Under the pieces are notes generated by a model. That model searched no databases, was not told the DNA's origin, and saw only the letters and a list, made by a program, of their open reading frames with translations. A stretch of DNA of 41,046 nucleotides. Origin: Marinobacter sp. GTDB lineage: Bacteria; Pseudomonadota; Gammaproteobacteria; Pseudomonadales; Oleiphilaceae. This document shows positions 17,016-24,395 of the stretch, in pieces (position 1 is the stretch's first letter; the number at the start of each line of letters is the position of its first letter). The stretch is from positions 1 through 41,046 of the forward strand of contig JAIUMV010000028.1 of the NCBI GenBank assembly GCA_022565395.1, written 5' to 3'. The position numbers and the translations under genes were made by a program.

Positions 17016-17672
17016 GTGAAAAAGACTATGTGTGCGTTGGCCGTTGCGACCCTGGGCCTGGGCGGCTGTATGACTTATGACCCCTATACCGGGGAAGAGA
17101 AAACCTCCAGTACCACCAAGGGTGCCATTGTGGGTGCGCTGGGTGGCGCTGCGGTGGGTGCAGCGGCATCCAGCCGCAGTGACCGTGGCCGTGGCGCACT
17201 GATTGGCGCTGCAGCAGGTGCGGCCATTGGTGGTGGTATCGGTAACTATATGGATCGCCAGGAAGCAGAGTTGCGCCATCGGCTGGAAGGTACCGGCGTA
17301 CGCGTGGTGCGCGAGGGTGACCGTATTGATCTGATCATGCCGGGTAACATCACCTTTGACGTTAACCAGGCCTCTATCCGTCCGTCCTTCAACGGCATTC
17401 TGGAATCTGTTGCGCTGGTGCTGAAAGAGTACGACAAGACCATTATCCAGATTGATGGTCACACTGACAGCACTGGGTCTGAGTCCTACAACCAGATGCT
17501 GAGCGAGCGTCGTGCGTCGTCTGTGCGTGACTTCCTGATGAATCAGGGTATTGAACCGCGCCGGACTCGCGCTACCGGCTATGGCCCACGTTACCCCATC
17601 GCGTCCAACGATACAGCCGCTGGCCGTGAGCAGAACCGCCGCGTTGAGCTGAAGCTGGTACCCATGCAGTAA
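17016..17672 (+). CDS. OmpA-like peptidoglycan-associated lipoprotein with glycine-zipper
   Basis: About 218 residues. A lipoprotein signal ends at LGGC (Cys about residue 18), followed by a Gly/Ala-rich zipper segment (GAIVGALGGAAVGAAA and GALIGAAAGAAIGGGIGNY) and a C-terminal OmpA domain with IDGHTDSTGSESYNQMLSER and NRRVEL, the residues that bind meso-diaminopimelate. It resembles E. coli YiaD and should tether outer membrane to peptidoglycan. GTG 17016 is chosen because AGGAG lies seven bases upstream; a further reading to 16989 starts inside the previous gene's end. Confidence 0.92.
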   Translation: MKKTMCALAVATLGLGGCMTYDPYTGEEKTSSTTKGAIVGALGGAAVGAAASSRSDRGRGALIGAAAGAAIGGGIGNYMDRQEAELRHRLEGTGVRVVREGDRIDLIMPGNITFDVNQASIRPSFNGILESVALVLKEYDKTIIQIDGHTDSTGSESYNQMLSERRASSVRDFLMNQGIEPRRTRATGYGPRYPIASNDTAAGREQNRRVELKLVPMQ

Positions 17673-17689
17673 TCCTGCCTCAGTGAAAG

Positions 17690-17725
17690 GCCGCCGCTAC
17701 TGTTATTAGTGCCGGCGGCTTTTTT
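17690..17725 (+). terminator. Terminator between convergent OmpA-like and CarS-like genes
   Basis: GCCGCCG (17690-17696) pairs with CGGCGGC (17713-17719), with additional imperfect pairing inside, and is followed on the plus strand by TTTTTT. It sits between the stop of the OmpA-like gene and the stop of the last gene of the minus-strand lipid operon, and may act on both. Confidence 0.8.
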
Positions 17726-18260
17726 ATACCGCAGACTTTTTCAGTTTCATGGCGTACAACCCCCGCTTTACCAGCAGCGCGGTGATGGGGAAGGTGGCGG
17801 CGTACCAGAAGAAAACAGCCATGCCAAAGCCCGGGTAGAGGGCGTAGGCGATGGCCACCCCCAGTGCCGAATCAAACTGATCCATGAATACAAACAGCGC
17901 ACGGTGTTTCTGGGGTGTTTCCCCGGCAGCAATACCCAGCCGCCGTTTGATATAGGAATTGGGCAGCTCTGCCAGCACGTACCCGAGCCCCGCTACCCAA
18001 CCGGCCAGCAGCAGGCTGGTGCCAAAAATGGCGTGGTCACCCAGCAACAGTTCAGCCGGTAACAGGCAGAGGGCACCGAAAGCCGTCAGCAAAGGCACCA
18101 GCAGCAGGCCGCGCCAGGTCTTATTGGCGCCAAATAGGACCTGGTTGATGGGGCGTTTCAGGCTGCTGAAACCGTTATGGGTAACCACCAGCATGTGCAA
18201 CACACCACCAATCACCACCGGGATTTGCAGGTACAGGGCAATCCACAGGGCATCCATCAT
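17724..18260 (-). CDS. CarS-like CTP:lipid cytidylyltransferase
   Basis: A 178-residue integral membrane protein with about five helices. It carries FGANKTWRG (43-51), ELPNSYIKRRLGI (98-110), a following proline and MDQFDSALG (126-134), the pattern of CDP-archaeol synthase (CarS) and, more distantly, CdsA: the Asp-rich motif and the GKTW-like loop bind CTP and metal. The family activates a phosphorylated lipid with CTP in the membrane. Its ATG shares one base with the stop of the CDP-alcohol transferase gene (TGATG), so the CDP-lipid made here is the likely substrate of that enzyme. Bacterial CarS-like proteins are little studied and the actual lipid is unknown. Confidence 0.8.
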   Translation of the reverse strand: MMDALWIALYLQIPVVIGGVLHMLVVTHNGFSSLKRPINQVLFGANKTWRGLLLVPLLTAFGALCLLPAELLLGDHAIFGTSLLLAGWVAGLGYVLAELPNSYIKRRLGIAAGETPQKHRALFVFMDQFDSALGVAIAYALYPGFGMAVFFWYAATFPITALLVKRGLYAMKLKKSAV

Positions 18261-18892
18261 CAGTAACCTCCATGACCCAGGGTGAGGTGAAGGATCAGGA
18301 ACAGGGCTGCGCCACCCAGCGTCAGGGCCAGGATGTGCCAGAGCTTCCGGAACTTGAAGCGCGGCTGGCGGCGTACCATGGCGTGGCTGAACCAGAGCAG
18401 CAGCGACAACAGCAGTACATTAAGCAGCAGCTGGGGCAGCCAGATACTGGCCAACAGGTAACCTGCGAGGATGAACTGGGTCCAGAACACCGGCAGGCCA
18501 AGATAGGCCAGTTGCCCGCCCTCGGCGATATTGCCCAGCTCATTGAATACGGCCAGCCTCACACAGCCACAGGCCATCACGACAGCCAACACCAGTGCCC
18601 AGGCCCCGTTGAACCCAGCCTGGTAGAACACCAGGCTGGGCACAGCCAGATAGATGAGCACATCCATAAAGCTGTCAAGGTAGCGGCCAAACGCCCGGGT
18701 TATGCCCATACGTCGGGCAATGATGCCGTCCAGAGCGTCCCCGAGCATGGCCAGAAACAGCAGGCTTACCGCCAGATACAGCTGGCCATGCAGGCTGGCC
18801 AGTGCCGCCAGCAAGCTTGATATCACACCACTGAGGGTGACCCAGTCAGCCCCATTGAGGCGCACCAGATAGGCGCCATGAGTCTCAGACAT
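18260..18892 (-). CDS. CDP-alcohol phosphatidyltransferase, PssA-like
   Basis: A 210-residue membrane protein with about six to eight helices. The complete family motif DX2DGX2ARX8GX3DX3D is present at residues 52-77 (Asp52, Asp55, Gly56, Ala59, Arg60, Gly69, Asp73, Asp77). It moves a phospho-lipid from a CDP-activated donor to an alcohol acceptor. The later VRLAVFNELG and AYLGLPV segments recall the phosphatidylserine/archaetidylserine synthase branch, suggesting serine or a similar acceptor. Its start overlaps the ligase stop by eight bases and its stop abuts the CarS-like start. Confidence 0.9.
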   Translation of the reverse strand: MSETHGAYLVRLNGADWVTLSGVISSLLAALASLHGQLYLAVSLLFLAMLGDALDGIIARRMGITRAFGRYLDSFMDVLIYLAVPSLVFYQAGFNGAWALVLAVVMACGCVRLAVFNELGNIAEGGQLAYLGLPVFWTQFILAGYLLASIWLPQLLLNVLLLSLLLWFSHAMVRRQPRFKFRKLWHILALTLGGAALFLILHLTLGHGGY

Positions 18893-20522
18893 GGCCCACC
18901 ACCTTGCCGGGCTTGGCTTGGTCCAGCGCTAGTAATTGGGGCTTCAGCTTGTTGCGGCGTAACAGATCCCGCAGCCGCTCCCGGTCAATTTTGCTGTTAT
19001 GACGCCCATCTACGGGCATGCTGTCCACTGTGGCCCAGCGGGCCTCGGTCACCTGCAATCGCTTCAGGGCAGCGGTCAGGGCATCGGTGTCCGGGTAGCC
19101 TGCGGTGATGATAAGCAACCGGTTGGCATGGGCATCCTGATCCTGCAGGACTGCGCTGCGCTCTACACCAGGCAGGGCGTCGAGGTGTTTCTCCAGTGCC
19201 AGCGGGTGACGATGGCGCCCATTGTGGTGGAGGGTGTCCTTGACCCGTCCCGTCAGCCACAGGCGCCCATCGTCATCCAGGTAGCCGGTATCGCCGGTAC
19301 GGTGCCAGGTCAGCCCGTCCGGGCGGGGAATTTTGCTGGCCTGATTGGCGGCTGGATTATCCACGTAGCCGGCCAGCACATGACTGCCGGCCACCAGAAT
19401 TTCGCCGACTGCTCCGGTAGGCACCCGGGCGTTTTGCACCTCCTGATGCGTGGATAGTGGGCGTCCAGGGGCAACCAGACAGACTTCGGTCATGCGGGCG
19501 GGTGTGCCCACCAGGTGACCTTCACCGTTATGCCAGTCCTGCAACAGCTGTGGCAGCTCAACATCGGCGATGGGTTCTGCCTCAGTGGAGCCGTACACAA
19601 AGCGGATGCGAGCGCGGGGGAATACCTGCTGGCACTGGTGTGCCAATCCCTCAGGCAGGGTCGAACCACCAATGACAACAGACCTCAGGCTAGGGAATAC
19701 CAGCTGTTCGCTGAGGGCATAGTCCACCAGGCGGGCGAGGAACGCTGGTGCGCAGGCCAGGCGTGTCACCTTGCGCTCCTGGAACTGCCGGGCGACCTGA
19801 GGGGCGTTTGCGGCGCCGGGTTTGGCCAGATCGGTCGCGGGCAGAACGGTGCGAATACCGCAGCATAGATTGTGTAGCACCAGCACCGGGAAGCAGGGGG
19901 CGTCGATGTCGCTGTCCAGCTCGGGCCAGTGCTCCCGGATGGCCTGGTGTTGGGCAATCAGGCTTTGATGGGTCCGGTCCGCGCCCTTGGGTACACCGGT
20001 ACTGCCAGAGGTAAAGGTGATCAGGCCGTGGTGTTCAGCGGGCAGTGAGCGACAGAAGAAGTCACTGGCAGCGGTGATGGCGGGTTGCTGCAGGCGACGT
20101 ACGCCAACTCCTTCGCCATCCAGAGCGAAGCGGGGCAGGCGCCAGAGGGGCTTTAGCAGCCACCATAGCCGCAGAATGTCATAGTCACCCACAGCGGCTT
20201 TGACGCCACTGGCCCGGATGGCTGCCAGCGCGCGGGCCCGGCTCATAGCGCGATCCACCAGCACAGGGACCAGGCCGGCGCCGAGCAGGGCCAACACCAG
20301 GGCATAGAGCCCAATACCCGGTCGCGATAGGATCAGCACACGGTCGCCCTGCATCAATCCTGCAGCCAGCAGACCGTGTTGCATGCTGCTGGCACGCGCC
20401 AGCAGGGCGGTATAGCTCACGGTTTTGCTGCTCTGGTAGTCATCCGCCGCGCAGGGTACTTCAAGGGCGACGCGATGGGGGTGGCGTTCAGTGGCGGTGA
20501 CAATGGCATCGCAGAAGTTCAT
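18885..20522 (-). CDS. Acyl-AMP ligase (ANL superfamily), OleC-like
   Basis: A 545-residue adenylate-forming enzyme. The ATP loop TSGSTGVPKG is at 171-180, YGSTEAEP at 310-317, the Asp of RTGD at 411, and the C-terminal catalytic Lys at about 511 (RHNSKIDR). The YG(A/S)TEA.P form and overall layout resemble OleC-type ligases, which convert beta-hydroxy acids to beta-lactones, but fatty acyl-CoA ligase activity is equally possible. Within the operon it would activate an acid for reduction or acyl transfer. It starts two bases after the GNAT gene ends. Confidence 0.82.
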   Translation of the reverse strand: MNFCDAIVTATERHPHRVALEVPCAADDYQSSKTVSYTALLARASSMQHGLLAAGLMQGDRVLILSRPGIGLYALVLALLGAGLVPVLVDRAMSRARALAAIRASGVKAAVGDYDILRLWWLLKPLWRLPRFALDGEGVGVRRLQQPAITAASDFFCRSLPAEHHGLITFTSGSTGVPKGADRTHQSLIAQHQAIREHWPELDSDIDAPCFPVLVLHNLCCGIRTVLPATDLAKPGAANAPQVARQFQERKVTRLACAPAFLARLVDYALSEQLVFPSLRSVVIGGSTLPEGLAHQCQQVFPRARIRFVYGSTEAEPIADVELPQLLQDWHNGEGHLVGTPARMTEVCLVAPGRPLSTHQEVQNARVPTGAVGEILVAGSHVLAGYVDNPAANQASKIPRPDGLTWHRTGDTGYLDDDGRLWLTGRVKDTLHHNGRHRHPLALEKHLDALPGVERSAVLQDQDAHANRLLIITAGYPDTDALTAALKRLQVTEARWATVDSMPVDGRHNSKIDRERLRDLLRRNKLKPQLLALDQAKPGKVVGHV

Positions 20523-20524
20523 GG

Positions 20525-21658
20525 TTATAGACCTCTCTGAAACAGGCCGTAGTGTCGTTGTGCAGCGGTGCCGTGGCGCAGGGCGAACTGGCGGGAGTTG
20601 TTGTCCTCGCGCACCAGCGCGGCGGCCAGTTCCTGATAGCGGCCCTCTGCACGCAAGCTGAGTTCACAGCTCATGGCGGTGAACAGACCCAGTGAGCGGA
20701 AGTCCGGGTGTACACCGCCGGTTTTGGCGAGGCCACGGCGGGGCCGGGGTAACAGGGCAGCATGACGGTCGTAGCGGAGATCGGCGGCGGCAACCGGTGT
20801 GCTCTGCTGTTGCCGCAGCAGTGGCGCATAGTCTGGAAACAACAGGAAGAAGCCTGCGATGCGGCCATCCAGGCTGCGTGCAAGCACCGAGCTGTGGGGG
20901 CAGAAGCGGCTGGCAAAAGCCGTGCCGCAGTAGGCGTGGAAGGCTTCGCGACTGATGGGGGTATAGGCGAAATTGGCGCCAAACACTTCATCCACAAAAC
21001 CGTAGAGCTCGTCCAGATGGCTCATCCAGAACGCGGGTGTCATGGCTTCCATGCGCACGGCCTGTTCCAGCTTGGGTTTGACCCGCAGGTAATCTGCTTC
21101 AACGGTACCGACCACATCCGTAGTCTGATTGAAGGTGGACAGGTACCGGTAGCGACAGTTGAACCCCAACTGGGTCAGCAGGTCCGGGTAGTAGTCAGGA
21201 TTCCAGGGCTCCCCCGGAAAGGCGCCCTGCTCGAACGCATCCAGGCGCAGCCGGTAGCTGCTGAAAGTGCTGAAGTTGATCGGCCCGTAGAGGCGGGTGG
21301 CACCTTGCTTCCGGGCCCAGGTTTGCAGGGCTTCGAACAGCCACTGATGGGGCGCCAGCTCATTGATGCCTTCCCAGAAGCCGAAAAAGCAGACAGTTTC
21401 ACCATCCACCTGACGTGGGCAGGTAAAACCTGCCAGACGGGCCTGCTCTGGCACCACGCCGAGCCAGGCCTGGCCGTTCTTGAACCAGGGGTTCTGTTGG
21501 CTGAACTGGGCGCAGACGCTGTCCGGGTCTTCCCCCAACCAATGGGGGTCATCCCGGTATATTTGTCCGGGCAGGTCAAGAAAGGCCTTGGGCACCGACT
21601 GGCCCGGTGCGAACGGACCCGCCAGAACGGCTCTGACATCAATCGGCGCGTGTGTCAT
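20525..21658 (-). CDS. GNAT-like acyltransferase, YghO type
   Basis: About 377 residues. The IYRDDPHWLGED opening, the central RLYGPINFSTFSSYRLRLD segment, the WNPDYYPDLLTQLGF block and a C-terminal GVHPDFRSLGLFTAM acetyl-CoA-type loop match a little-studied family of GNAT proteins related to E. coli YghO. They are expected to transfer an acyl group from CoA or ACP to an amine or hydroxyl. ATG 21658 (MTHAPIDVR) is chosen, overlapping the preceding gene by 20 bases; a longer start at 21709 is less likely. Role in the operon: probable acylation step. Confidence 0.68.
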   Translation of the reverse strand: MTHAPIDVRAVLAGPFAPGQSVPKAFLDLPGQIYRDDPHWLGEDPDSVCAQFSQQNPWFKNGQAWLGVVPEQARLAGFTCPRQVDGETVCFFGFWEGINELAPHQWLFEALQTWARKQGATRLYGPINFSTFSSYRLRLDAFEQGAFPGEPWNPDYYPDLLTQLGFNCRYRYLSTFNQTTDVVGTVEADYLRVKPKLEQAVRMEAMTPAFWMSHLDELYGFVDEVFGANFAYTPISREAFHAYCGTAFASRFCPHSSVLARSLDGRIAGFFLLFPDYAPLLRQQQSTPVAAADLRYDRHAALLPRPRRGLAKTGGVHPDFRSLGLFTAMSCELSLRAEGRYQELAAALVREDNNSRQFALRHGTAAQRHYGLFQRGL

Positions 21659-24395
21659 CGGAAACCTCCGCAGCGGTATGGTCCAAGCGTTCAATGGTGC
21701 CCTTGGCACCGTCCATTCTGACCCGCTCGCCGTTCTGCAGAGCCTGTGTCAGGCCTGGGATGCCGACGATGGCCGGTATACCCAGTTCACGGGCAACCAC
21801 CGCCGAGTGGGACAGGGTGGAACCCCGTTCCACCAGAATGCCGCCGGCAGTGGGGAACAGCGGTGCCCAACCCGGGTCGGTCCGCACGGTGCAGAGAATC
21901 TGGCCATTCAGGGACAGCTCATCCTCCGGTGAGAAAATCAGCCGCACTCGCTCTTCCACCACACCGGGGTAGCAGCCGGTACCGGTCAGGTCACCATCTG
22001 TCGGGGCGTCGGTGGTATGGGGATAGCGGTACTCGTTGTGCAGGTAAACCATGTCCCAGGTCCAGAAATGGTGGGGTGGCTCCTGTTGTTCGTAGTCGGC
22101 ATACTCAACCTTGCGGGCCTCCACCAGTGGCGTCAGGCGCGCCTGTACGGAACGACCGTCCTGCCAGGCGTAGAGCTCGTCCAGACTCAGCCAGAAAATG
22201 TCGCGGGGCTCCTTGAGGCCGCCGTGAAAAGCCAGCTGGTTGCCCAGCTCCAGGAACAGCTCCCGGTAGAGGCCGAACATGCGGGTACGGGCCAGGCGCA
22301 TGTTTTCCCGGTTGCGAATGGCGTCCCGCAACTTGCCGAGGTGTTTGCGGAAGCGACGCAGGGCGCGGGCACCCAGCTGTTTGCGTATGGTGCTAAAGGC
22401 TTCCTGCTCCGCCTGTTGGCGGAAGCGGGCTTCGTTGGCGGCGAGGGTTTCCGGGGTCAGATCATCACGGCCCAGGTAGTTGCGCAGCACGGCGAACAGG
22501 AAGCCTGGGTCCTGGCGTAGGGTGATGGACTCCAATTTCAGCTCGCCCATGGTGCGATCGCCGTAGCGCTCGATATAGTCCAGGCATAAGCTGTGAAATT
22601 CCGGGTCCAGTACCTGAATGCGTGACAGCAGGCTGCTGTTGTCGGCACAGGTGTCTTCTAACAGGTAACGCAAGGTGGGCCGCTGGCGTACCAGGGCGCA
22701 GAGCTGCAGCAGCACTTTGGTGGGCTCTGTGCTTTCGATGCCTTCCTCACCGGATAGCAGGTTGTTCTGCAACACGGCTGGCTGCTCGAAACCTGCCGCG
22801 ACCAGGGTGCGGTGGACCCGGCCATTCATCATCATGACGTAGAAATCATTGAGAATGGGTGTTGTCCAGTGGCCGAGCAGTTCCCGGTCCAGACGACGGG
22901 CCTCAGCGATCAGTTCGCCCGGCGTCAGGGTGTGGAGCTTGCTGCGGTTGATGCTCTGGTAGTGAATGTCGAAGCGTTCACGGAACTCCTTGACTAGCCC
23001 ATCCATGCGGCGGAAGCCCCGCAACAGGTGAAACAGGGCCCGCAATACCTGGGGCAGCTTGCGCAACTTATCCCCGGTAGTGGCGCGGGTGTCCTGCACC
23101 AGGTCCACCGGGTCGGTGAGCCCCATCATGCGTTCCATGTCGGCCTTGTTGCTGTTGAAGGAGGGCAACAGCAGCAGGCCGCGATACCAGTTATTGATGT
23201 TGTAGTAGACCCGGCCGTTCACCAGTCCCAGCATGTTGTCCAGCATGTCACGGTGCGCCTGTATCTGGCGTTCGGACACACCCAGTACCCGCATGGTCTG
23301 CTCGTAAACGGTGGCATAGGCCTTGTTGGCGAAGGAAAAGGTCAGCGGTGTGGTGACACCGCAGTAGGACTCCTGAATATTGGAATTATCAAACACCACC
23401 CGCTGGCCCAGGGGCGGGTTGGGGGCTGGCAGGCGGGTGATGGGGCGGGTCTGCAGAATATGGAACTCGCCATCCCGCAGGGTCCATTCAATGTCCTGTG
23501 GAAAACGCTGGCACTCGGCAATGCGGCGTCCCAGATCCCGCAGCGCGTGCAGTTGTGCGTCGGTGAGTGCCGGCTGCTGGCGTTGAGACTCCGGCACCGG
23601 AACTTCCCGGGTGCCACGGTCCTGCTCATAGTCGAACACGACGGCCACATCCTTGTCCGCCAAACGGGCATCGAGCTCGTTGTCGTAAAGGCCGAGGGTA
23701 AATTCATCCGTGTTGCACAGGCCTGAGACGATACCTTCACCGCAGCCCCAGGCGGCCGAGATCAGCACCTGCTTGCGGTTGCCGGTGACCGGGTGAGCGG
23801 TGAACATGACCCCTGACACATCGCCAGCCACCATTTCCTGAATGATGACGGCGGCGCGGATATCACTCAGCGCCAACCCCTTGCTGATGCGGTATTGCAG
23901 GGCGCGGGCGTTGAAGGCTGAAGCCGCCACCTGACGCAGGCTGTCGGCAATGGCACTCAGGCCACGCTGGAACAGGTAGCTGTCCATCTGGCCTGCGAAA
24001 GATGCCCCTTCGGCATCTTCGCCCAGTACGGAGGAGCGCACGGCAAAATAGCGGTCTTCAAGACCTTGCAGGGCGTCCGCCAGTTCTTGCTGCAGGTTGT
24101 CTGGCAATACCATGTTGTGCAGGCGCTGCAGTATTTCGCTCGCCACCTGTTCCAGCAGGGCGGTATCCTGGCCATTTCCGATGCGCTGGATCTGCTGGTC
24201 AACCCAATCCGTAAGCTGATTGTGGTGCAGCAGGGCCTGGAAGCCCTGAGTGGTCACCACCCACCAGCGGGGGACGGGGAACTGCTCACGGGTCAGCCAG
24301 GCCAGGTTGGCCGCTTTTCCGCCCAGCAGAGCGGGGTTAAGGGTCAGGGCCTGGGCCTGATCGTAGCAGTAGCGGGTTTGTACGGGCTGGTTCAT
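21639..24395 (-). CDS. PEP synthase / rifampin phosphotransferase-like enzyme
   Basis: A 918-residue protein with the order ATP-grasp, central domain, swivelling His domain. The ATP-grasp part shows GGKAANLAWL (25-34), YFAVRSSVLGEDAEGASFAG (116-135), QEMVAGDVSGVMFTAHP (186-202) and LQTRPIT (314-320). The phosphohistidine domain has GSTLSHSAVVARELGIPA with His863. The C-terminal PEP/pyruvate-binding barrel of true PEP synthase is missing, as in rifampin phosphotransferases, where a unique middle domain binds the acceptor. It therefore most likely splits ATP and passes the beta-phosphate to a lipid or alcohol acceptor. Its start overlaps the reductase-kinase stop by four bases (ATGA). Confidence 0.85.
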   Translation of the reverse strand: MNQPVQTRYCYDQAQALTLNPALLGGKAANLAWLTREQFPVPRWWVVTTQGFQALLHHNQLTDWVDQQIQRIGNGQDTALLEQVASEILQRLHNMVLPDNLQQELADALQGLEDRYFAVRSSVLGEDAEGASFAGQMDSYLFQRGLSAIADSLRQVAASAFNARALQYRISKGLALSDIRAAVIIQEMVAGDVSGVMFTAHPVTGNRKQVLISAAWGCGEGIVSGLCNTDEFTLGLYDNELDARLADKDVAVVFDYEQDRGTREVPVPESQRQQPALTDAQLHALRDLGRRIAECQRFPQDIEWTLRDGEFHILQTRPITRLPAPNPPLGQRVVFDNSNIQESYCGVTTPLTFSFANKAYATVYEQTMRVLGVSERQIQAHRDMLDNMLGLVNGRVYYNINNWYRGLLLLPSFNSNKADMERMMGLTDPVDLVQDTRATTGDKLRKLPQVLRALFHLLRGFRRMDGLVKEFRERFDIHYQSINRSKLHTLTPGELIAEARRLDRELLGHWTTPILNDFYVMMMNGRVHRTLVAAGFEQPAVLQNNLLSGEEGIESTEPTKVLLQLCALVRQRPTLRYLLEDTCADNSSLLSRIQVLDPEFHSLCLDYIERYGDRTMGELKLESITLRQDPGFLFAVLRNYLGRDDLTPETLAANEARFRQQAEQEAFSTIRKQLGARALRRFRKHLGKLRDAIRNRENMRLARTRMFGLYRELFLELGNQLAFHGGLKEPRDIFWLSLDELYAWQDGRSVQARLTPLVEARKVEYADYEQQEPPHHFWTWDMVYLHNEYRYPHTTDAPTDGDLTGTGCYPGVVEERVRLIFSPEDELSLNGQILCTVRTDPGWAPLFPTAGGILVERGSTLSHSAVVARELGIPAIVGIPGLTQALQNGERVRMDGAKGTIERLDHTAAEVSDDTRAD

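Noticed and set aside
18885-20522. Olefin (oleABCD) hydrocarbon cluster
   Set aside because: Only an OleC-like ligase is found; no thiolase-fold OleA, OleB hydrolase or OleD dehydrogenase accompanies it.
21639-24395. Classical PEP synthase or pyruvate phosphate dikinase
   Set aside because: The C-terminal PEP/pyruvate-binding barrel is absent and the domain order fits the rifampin phosphotransferase type.
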